Positions 8,917-16,880 of a stretch of DNA of 64,000 bases are shown one piece after another. The notes beneath the pieces are model-generated. The model ran no database searches. It was not told the DNA's origin and saw only the letters and a list, made by a program, of their open reading frames with translations. Origin of the DNA: Qingshengfaniella alkalisoli (GTDB taxonomy: Bacteria > Pseudomonadota > Alphaproteobacteria > Rhodobacterales > Rhodobacteraceae); contig NZ_CP042264.1 of the NCBI RefSeq assembly GCF_007855645.1, positions 62,001-126,000 on the forward strand. Direction: 5' to 3'. Made by a program: the position numbers and the translations under genes. Numbering within the stretch: the stretch's first letter is position 1; the number at the start of each line of letters is the position of its first letter.

Positions 8917-9491
8917 CAGGCGGTTACCTCGGAAATCTCGTGGTTTTTGCGCGGATAGCGCATGTGGTCGGGCAGCAGGTCTTCCTTACCGCACAGTACC
9001 AGGATTGAGCGCAGGGCCATCGCAATACCCTGAAGCGCGATCAGACCGGCGAACATCAGAATAAAGGTTTTCAGGATGAACAGCCCAGGCATGCCGCCGA
9101 CGTTGGCGGAGGCTTCCTTGTAACTCCAGGCGCGCTCCACGAAGGGCAGCGAGTAAGCGGAGACGACATACATCGAGGGTAGCAGGAAGACGACAACACC
9201 GATCAGGTCGATAACCGCCTTACGTTGGACCGATGCCGGGCGGTAGAACAGATCTACGCGCACATGGTCATCGCGGAACAGGGCAAATCCCGCAACGGAC
9301 GTAAACATCGCGCCGCTTAGCCAGATATACAGATCCTGCATCCAGACGTAGCTGACGGAAAAAACATACCGCTGAACGACCACGGTAAAGCAGACCAGCA
9401 CAATGCCGAGCGACAGCCACGAAAAGACGCGACCGACAATGATGTTGAGCCAGCAGATTATCCGCACAAGGCCAGCGAGTAAGCCAAACAT
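8916..9491 (-). CDS. TRAP transporter small permease (DctQ family)
   Basis: This is the small membrane subunit, 191 residues with four helices; the VVQRYVF and YVWMQDLYIW motifs fit DctQ. The start is taken at 9491, where a near-perfect AAGGAGGAAACC site precedes ATG; the frame stays open to 9608 without a better signal. It is the first gene of the operon, so its promoter should lie in the 100-200 bases upstream (positions above 9491). Confidence 0.9.
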   Translation of the reverse strand: MFGLLAGLVRIICWLNIIVGRVFSWLSLGIVLVCFTVVVQRYVFSVSYVWMQDLYIWLSGAMFTSVAGFALFRDDHVRVDLFYRPASVQRKAVIDLIGVVVFLLPSMYVVSAYSLPFVERAWSYKEASANVGGMPGLFILKTFILMFAGLIALQGIAMALRSILVLCGKEDLLPDHMRYPRKNHEISEVTA

Positions 9492-10676
9492 GGTTTCCTC
9501 CTTGGGCAACCATACCCGAAAATGTCGCGCTGGCGTTGCCATATTTGAAGAGATTGCGCAAGTAAGCCCCCGCGTGAAATGATGCGACGAAGTCGAGCGA
9601 GTGCCCATCCGTTCTGTTCCAGTCCTGATGATGGGGCGGGCTTGTGTGCCGCGCTGAAGCAGGCCCGGGCGGCTGCCTTGCGTCGCAACGCTGCTCTACT
9701 GGCGGTGTTATCCGTATTTCGGAAGGCGTGCCGTCTTGCCCGACGGGTCAGTCACGACGACAAACAAGTCAGCTATCGTTGCTAAATAGCCGGGTGTTTC
9801 TTCGCCTGTGCTTTCCGTATGAACGGCGCGGTCAAGCACTGCTAACACAAGACCCGCCAAAACACTCGCCCGGATATTGGGTGTTGTTGGCCAAGCGCAT
9901 TTTACAAGCCGATGCATAGTGTATCCCATGCTGTTGTCGTATCGATCTGATGCATCACGTGGGGTCGAGTGCCGTCGACCCATGTTACAACAGAATTTGG
10001 AGCACGCGATCGAACTTTTAAATCGCGGCACAATAGGCTCTGGTTCCAGCCGGCAACCCATAAGTTGGTGATCCATTGAGATCAGTGGCTTCGGTGATCT
10101 CCCTTGCCGCTTGCTTCGAAAAGTGTCTGTTTGTCGTCAAGGTGAAGATACAGTGTTCGGCGTTTCGCTTTTGCCGTCTCAACCAATTCATCTAGCCTAA
10201 CCTTTCTCGACCAGCGTGCAAACTGCGCCACACTTGTGTCAGGGCACGAGACCATTCTGCGGCCGTATCGTCGAGCGCAGGCATCGGGTGTGTTGTTGAA
10301 ATGTTAGATGGCGGATGTGCATGGGTTTGTGATCCCGCGAGGCCAGTGACCCGCTAAGCCGGCTTGTCTCACGGGACGAGACCTTTGGACCGCGCCGTTT
10401 AATGGCCAGATATTTCTCCGGTACGAGCGTTGATATCATCGCCCGGATACCACGCTGTCATGAATGTATTGCACGACACGAGAAGGGCTCGGCGCCGTCG
10501 TGAAATGGATTTGGGCTGTGACACATGCATAGTTACATTTAGATACTTTCAGTTGTATTTTACTACTTGCCATGTCATGGTGGTTCAGCCTGCAGGACTT
10601 GTTCGTTTGGGTTGGTCAATCAATCTCGTCCGCCGGCGAATGCATTGTGGTCGGAGCCAAGACATGGAGAAAGCGC
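9492..10676. other. Gene-poor interval of about 1.2 kb
   Basis: I see no intact gene here. It contains promoter space for the leftward TRAP operon, a degraded TetR-type fragment (see 10082-10240), and an AT-rich stretch around 10530-10570 that probably holds the promoter of the hydrolase at 10677. Other open frames lack ribosome sites and recognisable protein character. Confidence 0.5.
10082..10240 (-). pseudogene. Remnant of a TetR-family regulator (HTH segment)
   Basis: Reading leftwards, the frame ending at the stop at 10082-10084 encodes LDELVETAKAKRRTLYLHL followed by DDKQTLFEA. This matches the TetR N-terminal pattern in which the recognition helix is followed by TLYxHFxxKxxLFxA. Only about 35-40 residues are recognisable, without a proper start and without the ligand domain; the frame stops soon after. 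I infer a decayed regulator, possibly once linked to a neighbouring hydrolase or transporter gene. Confidence 0.5.
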
Positions 10677-11531
10677 ATGAAAATCGTCACTACAGCGACT
10701 GCCTTAATGTCGGCTACCGTTGCACACGCCGATTTTGCGACGGTGAACGGGCATGACATCTACTACGAACTACATGGCGATCTGGACGCAGGTGGAACGC
10801 CGATCTTGATGCTGCACGGCGGTATGATGAACATCACCTCCACTTTCGGAGAGATGATCCCCGACCTGCTTTCGGATTACCCGATCATCGGGGTTGAGCA
10901 GCAAGGTCATGGACACACACCGCTCAATGACCAGCCAATCACGCTGGAAAACATGCGGCTGGATACCCTGGCCGTTCTGGACGCGGTTGAGGTGGAGAAA
11001 GTCCACGTTGTAGGGTTTTCCGCTGGCGGCATGCTGGCTTTGGAACTCGCGGTCAATGCGCCTGAGCGTGTCGAATCTATGACCGCTATCTCGGCCAGCA
11101 CTAAACCAGAAGGCTTCCTGCCCGATTTGTTGAGAGTGCATCGGGAACCGGGGTTTCAGCCGCCTCCAGAAATCGCGGCTCTGTTCCCGAGCGAGGACGA
11201 ATTTGCAGAGATGAGCGCCGACATTGCAGAAATGAATCCGGGCGGAGCGGAGGTCGTTCCTGAAACGATGGGGAAGATGTCCCAACTTATCGCCTCGGAC
11301 TGGGGTTGGTCTCAAGACCAGATTGCCGGTATCTCGGCGCCTGCGCTGATCGCTATCGGCGACAACGACTTCATCCTTCCCAAGCACGCGGTAGAGATGG
11401 CCGAAACGATCCCCGATGCGCATCTCGCCGTGCTGCCGAACACAACGCATATGACCATACTGGAGCAGCCGGAACTGCTGCCGATCATTAAGCGCTTCAT
11501 TCAGGCGTCGGTCGCGAACACTGACGAATAG
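10677..11531 (+). CDS. Exported alpha/beta hydrolase
   Basis: This is a 284-residue alpha/beta-fold hydrolase acting outside the cytoplasm. A short signal peptide ends near residue 18 (VAHA). The fold shows the oxyanion strand with LHGG near 47-49, the nucleophile elbow GFSAGG with Ser115, an acid in IGDND and a histidine in TTHM, which together complete the Ser-Asp-His triad. Substrate is unknown; esterase, lactonase or haloperoxidase-like relatives share this layout. The start at 10677 has GGAGA just upstream; an open frame from 10572 would remove the signal peptide. It appears to be monocistronic. Confidence 0.85.
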   Translation: MKIVTTATALMSATVAHADFATVNGHDIYYELHGDLDAGGTPILMLHGGMMNITSTFGEMIPDLLSDYPIIGVEQQGHGHTPLNDQPITLENMRLDTLAVLDAVEVEKVHVVGFSAGGMLALELAVNAPERVESMTAISASTKPEGFLPDLLRVHREPGFQPPPEIAALFPSEDEFAEMSADIAEMNPGGAEVVPETMGKMSQLIASDWGWSQDQIAGISAPALIAIGDNDFILPKHAVEMAETIPDAHLAVLPNTTHMTILEQPELLPIIKRFIQASVANTDE

Positions 11532-11591
11532 CTGGGGTCTCGAGATGATACCTTGCCTTGCAGAATAGCCCCGGACGCGGAGTCACAAGCT

Positions 11592-12155
11592 ATGCCTTCG
11601 ATTATCGTCTATGAGTTTCTTTCGCTGGATGGCTACTTCGAGGGGCCGTCCGGGCGCGAAATGGAATTCGTCCAATCATCGTTCCTTCCCAGCATGGAAT
11701 ATGACATCGCGGCTCAATACGGCGACATCGAAGCCTTGATTATGGGGCGCCGGACTTTTGACGCGCTTGCCAGTTATTGGCCAACGGACGCAGCGTCGGG
11801 CGAGCATCTGTTGGGCTACATGAATGGGCTGAAAAAACTTGTTGTTTCGTCACACCCAGATGTGTCGGCTTGGGAGAACTCCGAACATCTTGGCAACGAT
11901 CCGATGAATGCTTTGAGGGAGTGCAAGCACAGTTCAGCCAGAGATCTGATGGTTATCGGAAGCGGCATCGTTGTGCGGGAGTTGGTCCGGGCCGATCTTG
12001 TGGATGAATTCCGTTTTCTGATTTTTCCGCTTTTGCTCGGAGATGGACGGCGGCTATTCGATACAGCCGTCCCATTCAGGTCTCTCAGGTTATGCCGCAA
12101 CCATCGTTTCGAGAATGGGACGCTCGCATTGCACTACGATCGCGTGGCGGCGTAG
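11592..12155 (+). CDS. Dihydrofolate reductase-like / RibD C-terminal domain protein
   Basis: This is a 187-residue protein of the RibD_C/DHFR-fold family. Seen directly: IIVYEFLSLDGYFEGP at the N-terminus, the LIMGRRTFDAL nucleotide-binding segment, the central KLVVSSH strand, and the SGIVVRELVRADLVDEFRFLIFPLLLG core. Such stand-alone proteins are presumed NADPH-dependent reductases, but few have known substrates. The start at 11592 fits the domain beginning. It lies 60 bases after the hydrolase and may be co-transcribed with it. Confidence 0.85.
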   Translation: MPSIIVYEFLSLDGYFEGPSGREMEFVQSSFLPSMEYDIAAQYGDIEALIMGRRTFDALASYWPTDAASGEHLLGYMNGLKKLVVSSHPDVSAWENSEHLGNDPMNALRECKHSSARDLMVIGSGIVVRELVRADLVDEFRFLIFPLLLGDGRRLFDTAVPFRSLRLCRNHRFENGTLALHYDRVAA

Positions 12156-12232
12156 TGCCTGGGCTAGGCATCTGAAGTGAACTGTTCGAATTTGATGGGC
12201 AGAGCAATCTGCCGCTGTAACCGGAGGAGAAA

Positions 12233-12931
12233 GTGACCAAGCCTGCTGTAGTTTCGCGTGAAGACTGGCTCGTAGCGCGCAAGCGCCATCTTGAACATGA
12301 GAAAGAATTGACGCGGATGAGGGACCGACTGAATGAAGAACGTCGGAATCTGCCGTGGGTGAAGGTGGAGAAAGCCTATGTGTTCGACACACCCGACGGA
12401 CCCAAGGGACTCGCAGACTTTTTCGATGGTCGAAGCCAGTTGATTGTCCATCATTTCATGTTCCATCCCGACTGGGAGGCGGGCTGCAAAAGTTGTTCTT
12501 TCGACGCCGATCATGTCGAACCAACTCTGGTGCATCTGGAGAACCACGATGTGTCCTATGTCCGCGTCTCCCGTGCACCGCTGGATAAGATCGAAGCGTA
12601 TCGCAAGCGCATGGGCTGGCGGGCCCGATGGGTGTCGTCCTTCGGCAGTGATTTCAACTACGACTACCACGTGTCATTCACACCCGAGGAACTGGCGAAG
12701 AGTAAGGTACTTTACAACTACCGGCTCGACCACGGCTATGACGAACTGCCGGGCGTGAGCGTGTTTTTCAAAGATGACGATGGTATAGTCTATCACACCT
12801 ATTCAAGCTACGCGCGCGGCAACGAGGAGGTGATGACGACCTACATGTATCTCGATATCACGCCCAAGGGCCGTAACGAGATCGAGATCATGGACTGGAT
12901 CCGACGTCATGATGAATACCCCGCGACGTAG
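12233..12931 (+). CDS. DUF899 family thioredoxin-like protein
   Basis: This is a 232-residue protein of the DUF899 family, recognised from REDWLVARKRHLEHEKELTR, the central HHFMFHPDWEAGCKSCSF segment and the FKDDDG...VYHTYSSYARG C-terminus. The Cys85-x-x-Cys88 pair lies where thioredoxin-fold proteins have their redox centre. The start codon is GTG, supported by a strong CCGGAGGAGAAA site. No function is established for the family; a peroxiredoxin- or disulphide-related role is only suggested by fold and cysteines. Confidence 0.85.
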   Translation: MTKPAVVSREDWLVARKRHLEHEKELTRMRDRLNEERRNLPWVKVEKAYVFDTPDGPKGLADFFDGRSQLIVHHFMFHPDWEAGCKSCSFDADHVEPTLVHLENHDVSYVRVSRAPLDKIEAYRKRMGWRARWVSSFGSDFNYDYHVSFTPEELAKSKVLYNYRLDHGYDELPGVSVFFKDDDGIVYHTYSSYARGNEEVMTTYMYLDITPKGRNEIEIMDWIRRHDEYPAT

Positions 12932-12957
12932 AACATCTTTTGGTGACCTTGGCGGAG

Positions 12958-13137
12958 CTACAGGATCAGAATCTTTTTGCGCGACAGGGCCAGCCCCCGT
13001 GGCGCGATGTTGAGGGCGTAGGCGGGCGGAACCGACAAGGGCCCCAGCGGATCGAGTAGCCATTTCGGGGTCTTCCGCATGATCCCGGGTGTCGCGAGGG
13101 GCTCGATATCGGTGTAGGCAAAGGCGCCTGCGTTTTG
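12958..13137 (-). pseudogene. Remnant of a DadA-like FAD-dependent amino acid dehydrogenase
   Basis: The leftward frame encodes NAGAFAYTDIEPLATPGIM, then a PKWLLDPLGPLSV stretch and PPAYALNIAP before stopping. This corresponds to residues roughly 45-95 of DadA/glycine-oxidase-like FAD enzymes, just after the dinucleotide-binding fold. The Rossmann GxGxxG start and the more than 300 residues that should follow are absent. It is a deletion remnant. The assignment comes from recognising the motif string. Confidence 0.55.
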
Positions 13138-13274
13138 CGCCATGCGAATACCCTTGGAAAAACGGACGGTTGGCCCGTGCCGCTGCGTCTTGGCCCCGGC
13201 GCATTCTGCAATGGATAGCCAGCGCCGGATCAACAAGTTAGCCTAAGCAGAGTGGATGCTTGTTGGAGGATCTG

Positions 13275-15077
13275 GTGGAAAACTTCACCTTGCAGATTGG
13301 TCTCATCGGTGTGCTTGGGATCGGTGCGCAATGGGTCGCGTGGCGAATGCAGATACCGGCGATCATTCTGCTGCTCGTCGCGGGGTTCATCGCGGGGCCG
13401 GTAACGGGAGCTATCCAGCCGGAGCTCCTCTTGGGCGATGCGCTGCGGCCGTTGATCGGCTTGGCAGTGGCCGTCATCCTTTTCGAAGGTGGCTTGACGT
13501 TGAAACTTGCTGAAATACGCGAGACGTCCAAGGCCGTGCGTCGGGTCCTGTTTCCCGGCGCGTTTCTGATGTGGGCTACCATCTTTATCGCTGCGCGGTA
13601 TATCGGCGGTCTTGATCCGGCGGTTGCGGCTGTGATCTCCGGCTTGATGGTCGTCACCGGACCCACCGTAGTGATGCCTTTACTGCGACAGGCACGACTG
13701 CCACGACGCCCGGCTGATTTCCTGCGCTGGGAGGCCATTCTTGTTGATCCTGTTGGTGCTCTGTTCGCTGTATTTGCGTTCGAGGCGGTCCAGATTATCC
13801 ACGCTCACCACGGAACTGCCACCGAGATCATCCTGCAAGCGGTCGTCGCGATTATCTGCGCGATCATCGTCGGTTGGGGGGCGGCGCGGCTGGCGATCTG
13901 GTCGTTCACCAAAGGCCATGTGCCGGAGTTTCTGAAGGCCGCATTCTTGCTCGTTGCCGTGATTGTCGTCTTTGCGGCAACCAATGTGTTGCTAGAAGAA
14001 GCGGGGTTATTGACCGTGACGATCATGGGCTTCGTCATCGGAAATAGCAATATCGCTTCCTTCAACGAGTTGCGACGGTTCAAGGAAATCATGACCGTGC
14101 TCTTGGTGTCGGGCGTGTTTGTCATCATGACGGCGACCATTACCTTTGCCGATCTCGCGGCCCTTGGGTGGCGCGATTTGGCCTTCATTCTGTCCGTAAT
14201 TTTCATCGTTCGCCCTGCGGTTATGATGCCGCTATTTGTTGGCACGTCACTGCCAATGAACGAACGCTTGCTTTGTGCATGGATCGCGCCGCGAGGCGTT
14301 GTCGCGGTGGCGGTTTCGGGCCTGTTCGCGGCCAGTATGATCGAACTGGGCATACCCGACGCAAACCGCATGGTACCGTTGATCTTCCTGTTAGTTGTCG
14401 CGACGGTCTTGATCCATGGATTGTCGATCCGTCCTGCTGCCCGATGGCTGAAGGTCACTCGGAAGGAACCGGATGGCGTCGTGATCGTGGGAGGGTCTGC
14501 CTTTGCGACGGAGCTTGCATCCAAGTTGATGGAGGTCGATGTACCGGTCCTAATCTCTGATCGAAACTGGTATGCCTTGCGAGGTGCACGTGCCGCTTCC
14601 GTGCCTGTATATTTTGGTGAAATTCTGGGGGAGACAGCAGAGCATACACTTGATTTTGGCCGGTATTCTTCCTTGCTAGCGGCGACGCGTAATGACGCCT
14701 ACAACAGCCTTGTTTGCACTGACTTCGGGCCGGAAATCGGACGAAGTAACGTGTTCCAGATCGGGCGTGCGCGCGTTGAGAAAGAGCGAAACGCCATGCC
14801 GACGACAATTGGCGGACGCGGCTTGTTGACGACGGAAGGCGGTATCGACGGGTTGGACCGATTGCTGCGCCAGGGATGGGCGGTCCAAAAGACACGCCTG
14901 TCAGAGGAGTACGATTTCGAGCGCTTCAAGTCGGATCGACCTGAGAATACGCGCATCGTGTTGTCACTTGGCGCGGGCGGCGATCTTAAATTTGCAACCG
15001 ACGACGTGGACATCAAGCCGGCGCCGGGGGATACCATCTTCAGCTTCGCTCCACCGACCGGGAAAGCGAAGAACTAG
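13275..15077 (+). CDS. CPA1-type Na+/H+ antiporter with C-terminal RCK/TrkA-N domain
   Basis: This is a cation/proton antiporter of about 600 residues in the inner membrane. The first 390 residues form about 12 helices with the FEGGLTL and VVTGPTVVMPLL motifs of CPA1 (NhaP-like) proteins and the paired acidic residue in ILVDPVGAL. Residues from about 395 form a soluble nucleotide-binding-like domain (VVIVGGSAFATELASKL), as in RCK/TrkA-N regulators. The start is uncertain: GTG at 13275 has GGAGGA four bases upstream, while TTG at 13260 is in frame. It probably exports Na+ or K+ in exchange for protons, gated by nucleotide; ion specificity is not readable. Confidence 0.85.
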   Translation: MENFTLQIGLIGVLGIGAQWVAWRMQIPAIILLLVAGFIAGPVTGAIQPELLLGDALRPLIGLAVAVILFEGGLTLKLAEIRETSKAVRRVLFPGAFLMWATIFIAARYIGGLDPAVAAVISGLMVVTGPTVVMPLLRQARLPRRPADFLRWEAILVDPVGALFAVFAFEAVQIIHAHHGTATEIILQAVVAIICAIIVGWGAARLAIWSFTKGHVPEFLKAAFLLVAVIVVFAATNVLLEEAGLLTVTIMGFVIGNSNIASFNELRRFKEIMTVLLVSGVFVIMTATITFADLAALGWRDLAFILSVIFIVRPAVMMPLFVGTSLPMNERLLCAWIAPRGVVAVAVSGLFAASMIELGIPDANRMVPLIFLLVVATVLIHGLSIRPAARWLKVTRKEPDGVVIVGGSAFATELASKLMEVDVPVLISDRNWYALRGARAASVPVYFGEILGETAEHTLDFGRYSSLLAATRNDAYNSLVCTDFGPEIGRSNVFQIGRARVEKERNAMPTTIGGRGLLTTEGGIDGLDRLLRQGWAVQKTRLSEEYDFERFKSDRPENTRIVLSLGAGGDLKFATDDVDIKPAPGDTIFSFAPPTGKAKN

Positions 15078-15195
15078 GAAGGCGGCCCAGCTAGCTGGTC
15101 AAGCGGCGAATAGAGCGATCCTGACGAGATTGCCCAGGCTTGTATCGGATCGGCGAAACAACCAATGACACAGGGCCCTAGGCTGCGGTAACGTC

Positions 15196-15984
15196 ATGCA
15201 TGGTTTGCGTGACTCTGGATTGCCATTGACGGTAGAGCCCAACAGGTCGCTTTTGGATTTCCCCGCTACGGTTGAGCGGCGGGTGTTGGCAACCGCGGCA
15301 GTCACCAGCTTGCTTCTGGCCATTGTCGTTACGGTTGGTGGTGCCGTCGTTGGGGTTCACACCCAGATCCCATCAGCGCTTCCACTTCTTCTACTGGGAG
15401 TCTGGACGATCGGCAGTGTGGCGGTTTTTCTTGGCCTGCGCAGCTATCCGCACGGACGGTTTGGCCCCGCAAATGTCGTTACATCTGTCAGGGCGGGCGG
15501 TGTCGTGGTGTTGAGCAGTGTTGCTATTGATCCGAGCATCATGGACCAGATCGGGCGTCTGATGGTCGCTGGGCTCGCTGTCTTCCTATTGGCGTTGGAC
15601 GGATTGGACGGGTTTCTGGCGCGCCGGACGGGGCTTGTCTCTGCCTTTGGGGCGCGCTTTGACATGGAAGTCGACGCGCTGCTTACGCTGGTCCTGTCGC
15701 TCGTTCTCTGGCGAACGGGTATCGTGGCCAGCGTCGTGTTGTTTCTGATCCTTCCTTATTATCTGTTCTGCATAACCAAGAGGTCCTTGCCGTGGCTGTC
15801 TGGTCCGCTGCCACCGTCATTTCGTCGAAAAACGATATGTGTTGTCCAGATCGCCTTGCCGATCTGCCTGCTTGCCATTCCGTTGCCGAAGCCTGTGCCG
15901 ACGGTTGCGGTTGCAATCGTGCTGATGGTGATCCTGTGGTCATTCGTCCGCGATATTCACCGGTTGTGGTCCGTTCGCACATGA
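15196..15984 (+). CDS. CDP-alcohol phosphatidyltransferase family membrane enzyme
   Basis: This is a 262-residue integral membrane enzyme that would transfer a phosphatidyl group from a CDP-activated lipid to an alcohol. The complete signature DG-x2-AR-x8-G-x3-D-x3-D is visible in DGFLARRTG...GARFDMEVD around residues 137-160. About six helices surround it. An extra N-terminal segment of about 25 residues precedes helix 1. The end overlaps the convergent gene at 15957 by 28 bases. The acceptor alcohol (glycerol phosphate, inositol, choline, serine) cannot be told from the motif. Its neighbours suggest a dedicated envelope lipid or head-group pathway. Confidence 0.88.
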   Translation: MHGLRDSGLPLTVEPNRSLLDFPATVERRVLATAAVTSLLLAIVVTVGGAVVGVHTQIPSALPLLLLGVWTIGSVAVFLGLRSYPHGRFGPANVVTSVRAGGVVVLSSVAIDPSIMDQIGRLMVAGLAVFLLALDGLDGFLARRTGLVSAFGARFDMEVDALLTLVLSLVLWRTGIVASVVLFLILPYYLFCITKRSLPWLSGPLPPSFRRKTICVVQIALPICLLAIPLPKPVPTVAVAIVLMVILWSFVRDIHRLWSVRT

Positions 15985-16880
15985 GGATGCAGCAGGAACA
16001 ATGCGCCGGGGAGTGCGGACAGCAGGTTCACCACACCGAACAGCAACGCGGCGGCGACGCCTGCCTCGGCACTGAAACCCGCGAGCGGCCAGAGCGCTGC
16101 CGCAGCACCTTCGCGCAACCCCAGCCCGCCGATCCCTGTGGGAATGATCATCGCAGCAAGGCATACAGGTACAAGGACCAACACGGCCGTGACGTCCATT
16201 TGCGTACCGATGGCCCGAGTGCACAGGGCGAAGCAGCCGATCAAGGCTGTGATCACGATCAGGTTCAGCGGTGCTTGGACGCGCCAAGCGCCGTCAGCAA
16301 CCCATGCCTGCTTGAGCGCGGGACCGAAGGTGGACAAAGCGATACCGATCTTGCCCGCAAGTCGGCCACCGACAAGCAGCGCAATCAGCAACACGCTGAG
16401 AGCGGCGATAAAGACCAAGGCCACGAGCGTGGCATGGCCGATCCCACCGGTCAGAATGCCGATCAGAAGACACAGCGCCAGGGCCACCTGCCCGGCCAGA
16501 CGCTCGATCATGACGCCGCGCACGGAAATCCCCGGTCCGCCATTGTCTCGGTTGCGCCAGACACGCAGGGCATCACCGGAAATACCGCCGGGAAGCGTAG
16601 CGTTCAGAAAGCTGGATACATAGTATTCCCGCACCGCAACACGCAGCGGCACCGGATGGCCAAGCTGCCGGGTCGTGTGGGACCACCTCGTTGCGCTGGC
16701 CAGAATGACAACCTGCGCCATAATACCTGCCATCAGAAGTGGCCACAGGCGGGTAGCACGCAGGGTCTGTACTATATCACGAACGTCGACCACCATCAAA
16801 ACCACGACAAGCGTCACGATCGGCACAGCTATGCGGATAGCTCTCAGCAGGTGCGGCTTTGAGGAGAAGGTCAAACGCAT
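15957..16880 (-). CDS. Lysylphosphatidylglycerol synthase TM-region-like (UPF0104) membrane protein
   Basis: This is a 307-residue polytopic membrane protein with about eight helices, matching the flippase-like membrane half of LPG synthases (UPF0104). Family landmarks include YYVSSFLNATLPGGISGDALRVWRN and, near the C-terminus, IIPTGIGGLGLREGAA. The cytoplasmic aminoacyltransferase domain is absent. In relatives this module flips lipids or lipid-linked material across the inner membrane. The start codon at 16878-16880 coincides with the 5' end of the oppositely oriented enzyme gene, and no good ribosome site is visible. It faces the CDP-alcohol transferase tail to tail. Confidence 0.85.
   Translation of the reverse strand: MRLTFSSKPHLLRAIRIAVPIVTLVVVLMVVDVRDIVQTLRATRLWPLLMAGIMAQVVILASATRWSHTTRQLGHPVPLRVAVREYYVSSFLNATLPGGISGDALRVWRNRDNGGPGISVRGVMIERLAGQVALALCLLIGILTGGIGHATLVALVFIAALSVLLIALLVGGRLAGKIGIALSTFGPALKQAWVADGAWRVQAPLNLIVITALIGCFALCTRAIGTQMDVTAVLVLVPVCLAAMIIPTGIGGLGLREGAAAALWPLAGFSAEAGVAAALLFGVVNLLSALPGALFLLHPHVRTDHNR

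Noticed and set aside
7504-8958. Open frame of 484 codons on the + strand
   Set aside because: It lies exactly opposite the DctM gene, is unusually rich in His, Gln, Arg and Asp, and has no ribosome site. It is the codon-bias shadow of a hydrophobic protein gene.
9708-10076. Open frame of 122 codons on the - strand in the gene-poor interval
   Set aside because: It has no ribosome site, no recognisable family and a patchy composition; I could not connect it to the TetR remnant in a single frame.
15087-15098. 12-base palindrome CCAGCTAGCTGG after the antiporter gene
   Set aside because: It has no loop, no T tract and no clear regulator context; a palindrome of this size can occur by chance in 64 kb.
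15792-16862. Open frame of 356 codons on the + strand
   Set aside because: It is the antisense shadow of the UPF0104 membrane protein gene, with Gln/His/Asp-rich nonsense composition.
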